A stretch of DNA of 64,000 nt from Fasciola hepatica (Eukaryota > Platyhelminthes > Trematoda > Plagiorchiida > Fasciolidae): contig CANUEZ040000113.1 of assembly GCA_948099385.1 (NCBI GenBank), positions 5,964,501 to 6,028,500 on the forward strand, given 5' to 3'. The position numbers and the translations under genes are program-made. The notes under the pieces were generated by a model. It saw nothing but the letters and a program-made list of their open reading frames with translations. It did not search any database and was not told the DNA's origin. Positions 1-12,330 of this stretch are shown here, one piece after another (positions within the stretch are counted from its first letter, which is position 1; the number at the start of each line of letters is the position of its first letter).

Positions 1-1165
1 TGCTTCATTGATTTCCGAGCTGCCTTTGACTCGGTTAGTCGCGAATGCTATTGGGGCATACTAGAATTTGACGTTATTCCAGTCAAACTCTCAAGGATCC
101 TGAAGGCTTACTACGCCTCCACTAACGCACGTATCCGAGTGTATAGCGAAGAATCTCCGGCGTTCGTAACCAATTCCGGAGTTAGGCAGGGATGCCCTCT
201 CTACCGGTGTTGTCCAACCAGTCAGCCTGCTGGACAATGAACAAAGCGTTGGCTGATTGTCCCGGTGTCCAACTGAGTCCAACGGCGCACATCTCGGACC
301 TGGAGTTTGCAGACGATGTTGTTGCGTTAGGAGATTCTCCCGCCACGATTTAGCCAGATTCGGACCGACTCGGTTATTTCTCGAAGAATATTGGTCTCGG
401 AGTCAATTCGGTGAAGAAAACTTTGTCGACTTGCCCTGGGCCGTCAGCTCAGCAGTTGTCCATCAATGGTAGGGCGATTGAGTACGTACCATCGTTTAAG
501 TATCTGGTGTCAACTCTGCTTCCGAATGGTCAGACGAAGGACGAAGTATTGTCAAGGATGCGCAATGCACGGAAAGCGTTTTTTCGGCTTCGGCGTGTGC
601 TATGGTCATTGAGTGAAACTGGCCTTCGAACGAAGATTCGCGTTTTCTGTGCCGCTATCTGACCCGTGCACACATACGTGTGTGAAACCTGGCCACTTCG
701 AAGATACCGGGAAGCTGGAGGTGTTCGACCAGCGATGTCTGCACCGAATTTTTCGTTCAAACTGACAGGAAATACCATCAAACAATGGAATAAGGTGGCG
801 ATGCTGCGATACTGACCAACTCTCCGTCCTTCATCGCCACCGCCAGAAGTGGTTCGGCAACATACTCCTGCGACCTGACACAGAACTATCCAGAAAAAAC
901 ACTCTACTCTGCGCCATGCACGGGATGGCACTGTAGCTTTGGTGGTCAACTGAAAACATGGTTCAGCGCCGTCGAGGAAAACGTGGAGCGCTTCGTACAA
1001 CACACCATCTACGACCCACGATACTGGAAGAAAAACTGGGTGAAGATTTACGCTGAGATCGCAGCTAATTAACACGCATGGTAGGCGAATATCCACGATA
1101 TCCATGTAGCCAACTTATCTTCTGGTAGGAGACAGTCGTGTAAAAGTAAAAGTAAAAAGTAAGTA
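1..1165 (+). mobile_element. RTE-like LINE fragment (reverse transcriptase and 3' end)
   Basis: Decayed reverse transcriptase of a non-LTR retrotransposon, cut by the window start. The first frame reads a catalytic-Asp block (FIDFRAAFDSV, from base 4) followed by SGVRQGCPL near 178-205. The frame then breaks. A further frame carries LEFADDVVAL (the catalytic ADD block) around 300-330, and another at 411-662 carries the post-catalytic VNSVKK-like and KYL segments with the CETW-like C-terminal domain after 660. At least two frameshifts and several stops are visible, so this is a dead copy. It ends in an A/G-rich tail at 1140-1165 (repeats of aaaagt). The family differs from the RTE-A and RTE-B copies elsewhere here but has the same domain order. 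Exact clade is inferred. Confidence 0.8.
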
Positions 1166-1379
1166 TGTCGCACCACTTATTACTTTCTCATCATGTCGTT
1201 TACCGACGCACCGCTTGGCCATTGACCAACGGACATGACATGTCGCATTCCATCAATGGCATCCCAGTAAGGCTGACGTGCATGGTGCTGCTCACTGGTT
1301 GGATGAAACTTGTGATGAACGCACATGGATATCGGGGATGCTATGCGGTGGCATTCGACGTGCCAATGATCAAGCCAAT

Positions 1380-1840
1380 GCCCACCAAAGAGAAGAACCT
1401 GCTGGATATGCTGAATCAGCCTTGTGCAACACAGAACTCGGTGGCTAAGCCACTTAGTACTTCAATGTTGTATCCAATCGAAGGGTTACCTAACGTCTCC
1501 GGAACACTGTTGCTTCTCCGGAAAGGTACCATCTCAAAACTAATGAAAAGTTCCGAGCAGCAAATGAGACGACTTTATCATGGTTTACTACTATGAGGGG
1601 AATCATTGTGAGTTCCCGATTGTGAAGAGCATCGTTTGCAACAAAGCCATGAAGATAGCACAGAAGCTGCAACTTGGTGACTTCGGTGTTTCTAACAGTT
1701 AGTTTCACTCTTGGTCAAACAGAATTGGAATCCAGTCATATGAATTGAGAGACAGGCAGTGCCTCACGTGTGCCACTTCTCAGATTTGCGGGGAAAGTTT
1801 AAAAGTACCACATAGTGTAGTGAGCGGTTTCCCAGGGGGG
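1380..1840 (+). pseudogene. pogo/Tigger-like transposase DNA-binding region remnant
   Basis: Translation of about 1380-1500 resembles a psq/HTH segment (KEKNLLDMLNQP, then VAK), and about 1555-1800, in another frame, resembles the CENP-B/Tc5-type second HTH: WFTTMRG, a KAMKIAQKL helix and a GES motif near the end. That order (psq HTH, then CENP-B HTH) is the N-terminus of pogo-superfamily transposases. Frames change at least once and stops occur, and no DDE catalytic domain follows, so it is a truncated dead copy. A second remnant of this superfamily lies at 31600-32440 on the other strand. Family assignment rests on motif recognition only. Confidence 0.5.
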
Positions 1841-2900
1841 TCACCTGCGTTGGTCCATGGATGTGCCGACTGCGATACTTTCAATGGGTTGAGATAGCGT
1901 TGTATCACTAGCGACTGGATCAGCTTGAGATGTTTGCCTTAGTGAATGCTTGGGGTTTTCTTCGGCTACCGGTGGGCGACTGATCTAAACAGCGTGGTTA
2001 TTAATTTCTATCCGACAGCAAAGCTGTGACAAACGACAATCAATGGTTCTGTTGCGAATAAATCTCCGTAGGTTATTCAGGTTTCTGCAAAACCGTGGGC
2101 TATTAGACACTATAGATGGCGGGTCGAGTTACCGACTGTGGTTAGTGGTGAGTCACGCTGATGGGAGCAAAATCCAAACGACCGATTATTTCGGTTACGT
2201 TGACTGGCTCGTGAAATTCACGATCGATAAACGCAGCTCAGGCTAGTTTGTTTGATCGATGACGAAACCACGATTGAGCCGTGGGTCTGTGTGTACAACA
2301 AGTACCCCAGGTTAGCGTCTGCATCTTTACCTTGCGCGTGTACACAAACGAACTGGGTCAAAGAGTTTGTGCCCATATGAAAAGCGACGTGGCTGTGCGT
2401 CCAACGGACAGATCGCATGATCGATTAGATCGGCGCGAGCCGGACCAAGCGTGAAATCCATAACTGAGGGGGAAAGGGGCGAATGTCAACGGTACCAAAC
2501 CTGGTCCGTGTGGAGTGGTCTCGGTACAAACGGAGTGCTAACGAACAACAGAAAATGGGTTAAGCGTTTCCAAGGTTCAAGCATTAGTGAACACACGAAA
2601 GCAATGGAATGCAATTGATGTTCGAGTTGGAGAAACTTAGGGAAAACATTCAAAAAGCTTCATGACACAGATATAGGATACCGAGAATACTCACACAAAT
2701 CTTATCAAAAGGGTTCACGCGTGCTTGAACGTTTATTGAGAAGACATCCGAGCGTTTATTTCGAATTCGTATGAATATTTTTTCTCGCGTAGCTAACCAA
2801 GACTATGAGAGACTGTATATTTTCGGGAGTCGACACGGGATCATTGGAGCACGAAAGTTGCCTCGAACACCAATGCGACTTCGGCTACAACAACCATAAG
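1841..2900. other. No recognisable feature
   Basis: Only short open frames are present, and I recognise no homology in them. The final 300 bases could include the decayed 5' half of the Tc1/mariner-like element that follows, but I cannot support it. Confidence 0.4.
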
Positions 2901-3190
2901 AGTTCAGTGATAATGCTTCTGTCCATTGTTCATGTACGAAAATTGTTGGCCGTTGTCCTGTCATGCACTGGCCCGCCCGCAGCCCAGATCTTAACCCGGT
3001 TGAGAACATTTGGGGCATACATGTTAGCCGGGTGTAAAAGGGTTTCATGATATACCAAAGAGTGAATTATTAGCCGCGTTTAAGCGGGAATGGGTGAATA
3101 TTGACCAAGGGACGATCACAGGTTTTGTAAGAAGTGTGTTGAAAGGTATCAAAGTCCTCAAGCAGAATGGCAGTCGCACACGATTCCAAG
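2900..3190 (+). pseudogene. Tc1/mariner-like transposase remnant
   Basis: Frame starting near 2903 reads DNASVH (second catalytic Asp block) and then WPARSPDLNPVENIWG, the signature of Tc1/mariner DDE transposases that includes the third acidic residue. A one-base frameshift and a TAA near 3035 interrupt it. The next frame continues with the normal C-terminal pattern (ELLAAFKREW near 3065-3095, then a QNG-R-RF ending near 3185). The first catalytic Asp and the DNA-binding domains were not recognised upstream, and no terminal inverted repeats were identified. This is a dead cut-and-paste transposon fragment lying outside the known NOP56-like exons. Confidence 0.8.
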
Positions 3191-3787
3191 CAGTGACTAC
3201 TGAAGTCAAAGTTGAGGAGGTCCTATTCTTTTGTCATTTCCTTTTTCGCATATTCAGATTTAATAAGTTCATAATAAATTATTTTGTTGTGAAATTTTAT
3301 ACTCTGCATCGCAATGTGTATTCGGTCGTTCTGCTGAGATGTGGTTGCGTCAGAGAATACGGAACCAGAAATGCGTGGGAAAATGATTGGGGTCCTTTAC
3401 TTTTATCGCGCAGTATAGAAAGACAAAATCAAGCAAAAACGTTGGGTGGTTTTCATCATTCGTATCGATTTTGTTTCAAGTATCCCACGAAGTTTTCCAC
3501 TCTACTTAAAAAAGCACACTACTGACAGACAGAATACGTTGAACTTCCCGGAATGCACCCATTTTTCCTGAAAACCCGAGAGATGTGACATAGCAGGAGA
3601 TTGAATGTATTTAAATTTCCTTCAGCCGTTCATCATTCGAAGTTCCATGGTCAACGATGCCGACTCATTACTAACAATTCGATAAAAACATCCGAGTCAC
3701 TTTGTCTACTTCCCCCCCCCCACCTCTTCCTTTTGGCTCTCCGTAATACGAATACGTGCATAGGTAGGAGAAAAACTGACAGTTTAC
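3191..3787. other. No gene; short poly-C tract
   Basis: AT-rich sequence with a C homopolymer at 3712-3721. It directly follows (in gene direction) the splice donor of the last NOP56-like exon found, so it is probably intronic. No downstream exon could be recognised between here and base 1. Confidence 0.5.
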
Positions 3788-4196
3788 CTTAATTTGTTCT
3801 TCACTTCGGTCTGCATGTATTCCATTGGTCTCGGCCCACACCCGCAACTGTTGCCGCACATCCTGACCTAGTTCTTTGCCAAAGGTGCCGGCCGTCAAAC
3901 GTTGATCCTCGGTCCATTGGAGGCCGGGAGTATCAGAATCCGGGGGGTTGTGATATCGGAAACAATCTGCCCGGGAAGCCAGAGAAGATTTGGCAGCCAA
4001 TAGACGAGCTGCTTTGCGTCGGATTGTGTCTGCCTGGATTCGACTGGCACTGACACATTTCAATTGATGAATGTTTAATGGGGCAGTGTTGGTGCTGCTG
4101 TCCGTAGTAGTGTTAGCGACAGTTCCGGATGATGTGGCACCCCGTGTGAACTGACCGAACAAACCAGTTGCATTAGCTGCTACGGCACCACTTTTT
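3788..4196 (-). CDS. NOP56: NOP56-like exon: Nop domain, C-terminal half
   Basis: Acceptor ttatcacag precedes base 4196 and donor AAG/GTAAAC follows base 3788. The first base completes an Arg codon from the previous exon. The exon encodes about 136 residues, including RRKAARLLAAKSSLASRADCF, which matches the RNA-contacting helix of the Nop domain (NOP56, NOP58 and PRPF31 all carry a version). FGKELGQDVRQQL then follows, the usual helix after it. Two stretches look like insertions relative to typical NOP56: a Ser/Thr/Asn-rich segment before the conserved helix and a roughly 20-residue segment after DCF. Both are in frame and free of stops. The Lys-rich tail typical of NOP56 must lie in an exon not recognised here. 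Confidence 0.82.
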
Positions 4197-6475
<2,279 letters not shown>

Positions 6476-6834
6476 CGATGAAAGTAGAAATTTTTATCAG
6501 ACTGTAAATATGCGTATCGTTTGAAACCGGATATCAGGTTATCATGATGAAAAACAGACCCTAGTCGACCGACAACGCACCGAAACAATGCTTTCGAGGC
6601 CCCAAGTGACAGTACACGGGAGGTTGGCATATTGGCCAAACGAGCGAGCGAACCAGCATTGGTGATAAGTCGAGCGGCAACCAGAGTGGGTGACGAAGTA
6701 TCACCCAAATTCATCTTCTGTGTGCCCTCAATCGACTTATCACTGTCGGGTAAAGTGGATCGGAGCAGAGCATTCAAATTAGGGACGAGCGTTTCGACGC
6801 GTCGAGCGAGAATCTGGGCATAACGACCTCGTTT
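6476..6834 (-). CDS. NOP56: NOP56-like exon: Nop domain, N-terminal half
   Basis: Acceptor tttacactttcag precedes base 6834. Translation begins in phase 0 and includes [17 protein letters not shown] and LGASKALFR, the hallmark block of NOP56/NOP58 (usually ARLI.HAGSL..LAK.P and LGAEKALFR). It continues with GSVFHH, matching the G-[LIV]-[IV]-[FY]-H strand of the family. The frame stays open to donor CG/GTAGGT at 6476. A second donor, CG/GTGCGT after base 6581, has the same phase and would end the exon immediately after ALFR. I prefer the longer exon because it keeps the conserved Phe-His. Without RNA this choice is uncertain. Confidence 0.8.
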
Positions 6835-7299
6835 CTGAAAGTGTAAAGAGGACGAAAAATGGTTAAAGGTACTAGTGGGTGGATTGGATCAGGACGTAAA
6901 CTGCGTCACAGAAATCCGCATCTTTTTGCTAGTGGAACACTGAAATCTACGCTCTTGATCTTTATACTGGGCATGAATGACTGAGCGGGATAAAATTGGC
7001 TAGGAAAAAATGAGTGAGCTGTTATGATGTGATGTGATATTTACCGGCCACTCTGTCGTTTTTGACACTAACGGATTTTTGTTTTCCCCTTTTCAGCACG
7101 TACCCGCATTGTTAGATTACAGCCTCCTTTCGAATCAGCCTTCTTTCTTCATTTCTAGACCGATTATTTTAATTAATGCAAACTGAATCTTCTAACAATT
7201 CACGGGACGTTTATTTCGTCTGGAACGTTTCGAAGCTGATCTACTCAATTTGCCGGTAGCTGCACAGCGAATTCAATGGCATGAAACCTTCACAAACTT
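6835..7299. other. Intronic, no recognised feature
   Basis: Start (in gene direction, the end) of the 9.9-kb intron that spans 16725-6835. No element recognised. Confidence 0.5.
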
Positions 7300-8610
7300 T
7301 CTTTTTATCATTCATATGCCTAATCATGATACAAAGAAACTTTTTGCAAACTTCATTTCCTAGTTTATCTAGTAGCACATGGCCGATTGTCTCAGCTATG
7401 AGGACGTCATACAAACTCTCGAACTGATCTACGTTAAGCTGAATAATGAACTGTTTCATCGACACTTGCTAGCTACAACCAAACAAGAACACGGCCAGAC
7501 AGTAGACCAGTTCCACGAAAATTACATTGTTTCGCTAGGACCGTTAAGACCTTTTCTGTCGATCAACACCACACCCAAAGCCATCCGTGATGCACTCGTC
7601 ACCTGGCTGCATTCTAGTATCATTCGTCAACGGCTATTTGAAAAGGAAACATTCTGTTGCAAACTTGAGGTTTATTCAGAGCGAAATTGGTCGAATAAAA
7701 GAAAATCACATCATGGAACCCTCAACGTCTCCGGGATGAGACAAAGTTCTGGTTACCGCAACCCAAACGTACAAGAAACGCATGTTGGTCGACTACAACC
7801 AAACCACTAACCGATTTGCGTACCCTGACGCTTACCCTCTGTCAAGGAGAGACAAACTCGTGGAGACGTCCCATTATACCGTTTACAGCACACTGGACTC
7901 TCAAATTACTTTTCAACAAATTCTCAATGCGACGATGAGAAACCGCACACCGTCGTCGAAGCTAGTGGGAAGTTATACCTGTTCTGTCGCATTCTGTTTA
8001 AAGTAGCTCGCTTCCCGCAAGCTACTGATAACATAATAAGTAGTAAATCCTTACGAGATACATACGCCTATGCGGAAAACGTTACCGTATGCTCACGACT
8101 TGAAGGAGCGTAACCAAAACCTGTGGAACTTCCTGGATATTACAAAGAGGCATGGTATCACATTCCACGGGAACAAAAGTGCCTGACTGCTCAGTTACGA
8201 AATCTCCGAAAGCCTGACAAAATCATACCGTAAACGTTTCCAGGATCTAAGAGAAATTCCTCCCACACGGAATGTCCGTGCCCTGAAGAGAATAGTAGGA
8301 ATGCTAGCGTACCACGCCAAATAAATCCTACTCTTCTCTAGTAAGACATCCTCCGGTGCACAGCCGTATATTTTCCACCACTGACAGTGTCGACAGCCTT
8401 CCGAGATCTGAAAAACGAACTGGAAAGAGCTGCAATGTTTACTATCGACTACCGTCACCCCCTGACTGTAAAAACGATACATCAGGTATCACCGCTGCGA
8501 CTACATTAAGGCAAGACGGTCGTCCCGTTGTTCTCTTGTCTCAGGAGAAAATACGCTTTAATGGCTTGATCATAGTGGACCGACAGACAACCTCGAACTC
8601 CACGGCGTCA
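7300..8610 (+). mobile_element. Gypsy (CsRn1-like) LTR retrotransposon remnant
   Basis: Antisense to the host gene within its 9.9-kb intron. From about 7300 to 7660 the translation matches a Gypsy gag (RH.LAT.KQE.GQT.DQF near 7460-7515 and IRQRL near 7623). The sequence jumps at about 7700-7760, without zinc knuckle or protease, into reverse transcriptase: VDYNQTTNRF..PDAYPL at 7785-7835, then a YSTLD block with the first catalytic Asp near 7890. Further frames hold YHIPREQKC and, near 8390-8600, the F..LK..L and GRPVVLLSQ pattern of the RT/RNase H junction. Multiple frameshifts and stops; no LTRs identified. Internally deleted, dead copy. Confidence 0.75.
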
Positions 8611-8689
8611 CATTCGCCCTAAGCACAGAAGATAAATGTGGTATGATTACTTGGGAGCTTATTCACGCAGGGACTGTTGACACACTTCA

Positions 8690-8985
8690 AGAACTCTCGC
8701 GGAACTTGACGATGGTTGCGGTTCATGCCCCGACCAACAGAAACAAAAGATGAGTTCTATAACAGCTTACGGGAATCGACCAACCAGGTTCCAAGTTGTT
8801 GAATTTAGTTATCACGGGAGATTGGAACGCTGGTACAAATATACTGGCTCATTCTGACGGCCGTGTTAGAGGTTGTTCTACAAATGTGTTCATTTACTGT
8901 GATCCAGCTAAACCACTCGAGGCAACCAATGCATTCAATTGTAAACTCGACTTATTCATAGTAATTGATACTTCTTCGAATTAGA
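8690..8985 (+). mobile_element. LINE endonuclease fragment
   Basis: Two adjoining frames give VAVHAPTNRN..DEFY and then VITGDWNAGTN, the VSVYAPT and GDFNA (Asp-Asn) motifs of the apurinic-type endonuclease of non-LTR retrotransposons. Frame is broken between them. Probably part of the same decayed LINE as the reverse transcriptase fragment at 10480-11430, but intervening sequence is not recognisable. Confidence 0.6.
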
Positions 8986-9088
8986 GGTGTTATTGAGTAC
9001 CGAAAATTTTAATGTATCGGAAGTTCCTCTTCAAGTTTTCTACCGTCAGAGACGTCAAACGAACGCTGCAAATGTTCATGATTTCTGT

Positions 9089-9235
9089 CTTTTGAAACCG
9101 ATTAGCTGAGAATTTGTTACAGAGGACCACGCATTTATCGTGATTATTGGTTGCTGTTACTCACGTTTTCTTAAGTCCTTTCAACAAATTGCTCTCGTTG
9201 CACCTGATAATCATAATGATGATTATAACTGATAA
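9089..9235 (+). repeat. Inverted partner of 9765-9912, endonuclease-like
   Basis: Resembles the reverse complement of 9765-9912 over about 147 bases; both include the exact 16-mer TTTTGAAACCGATTAG. One frame reads FIVIIGCCYSRF, similar to the I-V-G-CCYR-P stretch of LINE endonucleases. Confidence 0.55.
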
Positions 9236-9764
9236 CAAATATCCCTGTTTCAGGAGTCTGGTATGGAAAGTTCTTTCACTGCTTTCGATCAACGATTAGT
9301 AATATGATTATTAAATCATCATGAAAATATGTGAATGTTTGTTTTACAACCCTGATAATCGGAAAACTAAAGATGGCATGCAGTTATGATGTAAATTTTA
9401 GATAACAAATAACAACCTGAAACGTATGCACTTAGGCGAAATTTTCGTTACCACAAGTAACTTTTCTCAGGACAAGCTTACAATCGAATATGCAGATAAA
9501 CCAACAAGTGACCTGAACCCATGCTTATTCTCGGAGTGCAAGAACGTTTGCAGACAGAACGCAAGGGACGCGGGAAGTTCCTGAGTTGCTTTTACAATAA
9601 AGTTTCGGATAAATGAGCACAACCCTAAGTCCCAAAGTGTTAATTGGAGTCAGGTTATTATAGTGAAAATACTCGGATAGTTGCCTATTACTGAGTCCAC
9701 ATGGACACAGACTGATAAGAGACGTAATGAAGCAGTTTCATAAAAGCTATTAGTGAACTGTCCA

Positions 9765-9912
9765 ATATCATCAGCGTGAGCATCAGGTGCAACATTTGTA
9801 CTGACGAGATGAATTTCTCGGAAGGACCTAAAAAAGGTGAGTAACAGCAACGAATGGTCACGATAAATGAGTAATCCACTGGAACTAATTCGCAACTAAT
9901 CGGTTTCAAAAG
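9765..9912 (-). repeat. Inverted partner of 9089-9235, endonuclease-like
   Basis: Minus-strand copy of the same diverged unit; its frame reads FIVTIRCCYSPF. Arms are about 530 bases apart. The similarity is clearly diverged, so these look like two old LINE fragments in opposite orientation. Confidence 0.55.
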
Positions 9913-10479
9913 ATGAAAATTATAAACATTCGCGGGTATTCGTTTGACGCCTCTGACGATAAAATTATGGAGAACCTTAAGTTATAACACAGGATGCAGG
10001 CGAACATGTTTTCGGTGATTTCATTTTCAAACCATTAGATTTCCGGTATTCAATAACACAGCGTTGTTGTATATACCTCTAATCCGAAGAAGTCTCAATA
10101 ACCGTGAATAAGGTGGGTTTACAGCTGAATGTACTGGTTACCTCGAGTGGTTCAGTTGGATCACAGTTGGCGAACACATCTGTAGAACAATCTGTAACAA
10201 GGCCGTCGGAATGAATTAGTATAATTGTGTCATCACTTTGGAATGGACATAAACACTTTCGAAGTAGACAATCTGACGGCTTTTTCCGGCTGGCAGGAAT
10301 AAATCAAAAAATAATTAATGCCATCGCTATCGGTAACCGAAATAAAGATACGGAAGTCCCGGGTTGCATAGTACTTCCGAACAAGACCTTCTTGTCATCA
10401 CTGATCGACAGGCTCCACAAATCATTGGGCTTCATGAGGAAAGGTAAGGGATTTTTGAGGGATTGGGATGTTTATTCTG
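9913..10479. other. No recognised feature
   Basis: An open frame from 10227 enters the LINE fragment that follows; I recognise no homology in its first half. Confidence 0.4.
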
Positions 10480-11430
10480 TTGCTCATTGCCAAGTAAGCG
10501 GACGAAACGGTGTTCGAAAACTACCGAGGGATCAGTCCGACCGCTGTTGCTACAAAGATTTTCTGCGTACTGCTTCTGAATCGCTTCTCATTTGTGAGAC
10601 TGCCGCACTCGACCGAACCAAAAAGGTTTCCGTCGTGGCAGAGCCTGTGTAGACCAAATTTGGCGGAATATTGCTGCAAGCTAAAACAGCCAACAACAGT
10701 CTGCCTCTTTTATATAAGTGCTTCCTCTGACTCGATTATTCAGGGACATCTGAGGACTATACTCGAATCCGACGGTATTACTGAGAAACTTAAAAGGATT
10801 CTGTGAGTGTATCCACTAGGACACTGGATCGGATATATGGGGAGGAATCTGATTTCGTAATTACGGAGTGAGAGGGTTACTTTCTCTCACGAGCACTATT
10901 CAACCATGCCATCGACTGGATAAGCGACGAAAAACCGGCAGATTATCTGAACAGAGTACAGAAGTGCACATTTCAAACCTGGAGCTGAGGATGACACTGT
11001 GTTCTACTACACTTCACCCAGTCCTCAACTGACTCTATTCCTTCGCAAAGACCGTTGGCCTTGAAGCAAACACAACGAAAACAAAACTTGTTTGATTTCC
11101 CCATGGCCATGTACCATACATCAATGGGCAGCTAGTCGAATACGTAGTATCCTTCAAGTGCCTAGGGTTAACTCCACTTCCGATCAGCCGGGTGAATGCC
11201 GACATACTATCAAGGATTGGTAAGGTAGGAAAAACGTTTTTTTCGGCTCCCACGTACGATGTGGAAGCGCTACGAGATCAGACTTCAAACCACAATTTGG
11301 GTCTTTTGTGTTGCTATCCGACCAGCGCTTACATACGAACGTGAGACTTGGAGCTTTTGGGTCTGCAGTCGATCTATGGTCCCTGCTAGTGGAAGCAAAA
11401 CTAGGCCAGTGCTTGCACCGAGCTAGTACC
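10480..11430 (+). mobile_element. LINE reverse transcriptase fragment
   Basis: From 10505 the translation reads FENYRGISPTAVATKIFCVLLLNR, shown here only by its key residues YRGIS and LLNR, the motif before the first catalytic block of LINE reverse transcriptases. Later frames give KIVDW-like DSIIQGHLRTIL (10735-10760), an EDDTVFYY segment near 10987 in the catalytic-Asp position, and a CETW-like segment near 11340. Heavily frameshifted and dead. Confidence 0.65.
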
Positions 11431-11659
11431 TAATCACCGCGCATGGTCATTGATATGTATAGAGCTGACATAGTCACCAGCAGATCTTCGGGTGAGAATA
11501 AAAAGTAGGGAACAACTAAGCGCCTCGACTTTGTGGGAGCTCGTTTTGAATTGCCCGAGAAACCTGCTTTGGTCGCAAAATACTAACGACCTGCGTCTTA
11601 TGGGATTGGGCCCACCAAGTGACAGTGATCGCGAAGTAAATTTTTTGAGTCTAAGTTAT

Positions 11660-12310
11660 ATATATGGACCAACTAAACGCGTATGCTGAAATGAAGCAAC
11701 TGTGGCGCCCACCTGATATTTCGCCGAAGTTAAAAGGTCGTGTGTACTGCGCCGCGATGTGCCCACTTGTGCGGTTGAGAGATAAGGAGTCTGTGTGGAA
11801 GATATTCGTCGCCATGAGGCTTTCGACCATCGATGTTCACGTAGTAGCGTTAATATTGGATGAAATAACCGCGTGAGTAATACTCGGATCAGAATTCGAG
11901 TGTTGGGTCCCGATTGGGAGAATATTCCACCAATATCCAGCTTGGTAAACTTCGTTGGTTGGGACACGTGTTGTGTATGGCAAACACATGTTTGCTATAC
12001 CGTGCTCTGGTTTCCGTCTCTCTTCGGAAAAAGAAGGAGCCACGTGGAGGTCAGCAAATGATGGGACAATGGGGAATGAAAAGATGTACATGGAACTCAG
12101 GAGAAGTAGGCTCCTCACATCTTCGTGGTTGGGGTCAAAAAGATCTCTCAACCAGCTGGCCGGAGACATTGAAGGATATAGCAGCAAACCGTGAACAGTG
12201 GCGATCGTGATGCCACTTTCTGTCGAATCAGAATGATTGATCAATGTGTGCCAATACAGTTAGACTTTTTATTCTGTATGTTGCCTATTAGGGTATTCTT
12301 TCATTTTTGC
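11660..12310 (+). mobile_element. RTE-A LINE 3' fragment
   Basis: C-terminal part of the RTE-A family whose best copy is on the minus strand at 12331-16150. It shares KQLWR..DIS.KLKGRVYCA (11690-11750), LRWLGHVL (11945-11970), RGGQQM and GWG.KD.STSW, and ends with the AANREQWRS segment at 12185-12210. Frames switch at least twice. Its 3' end runs into the CAT trinucleotide tract, where it meets the 3' end of the minus-strand copy tail to tail. Confidence 0.85.
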
Positions 12311-12330
12311 ATCATCATCATCATCATCGT
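12308..12330. repeat. (CAT)n tract joining two RTE-A 3' ends
   Basis: Short CAT/ATG trinucleotide run between the plus-strand RTE-A fragment and the 3' end of the minus-strand copy. On the minus strand it reads as a GAT-type tail following AACGCTGTACGATG, which is the terminal sequence of this LINE family. Confidence 0.8.

Noticed and set aside
3094..3525. 143-codon plus-strand open frame taken as a gene
   Set aside because: Its first third is the C-terminus of the Tc1/mariner remnant; the remainder has no recognisable homology.
12266..12330. CRISPR-like or satellite array
   Set aside because: Only a short trinucleotide run at LINE 3' ends; no spaced direct repeats anywhere in the window.
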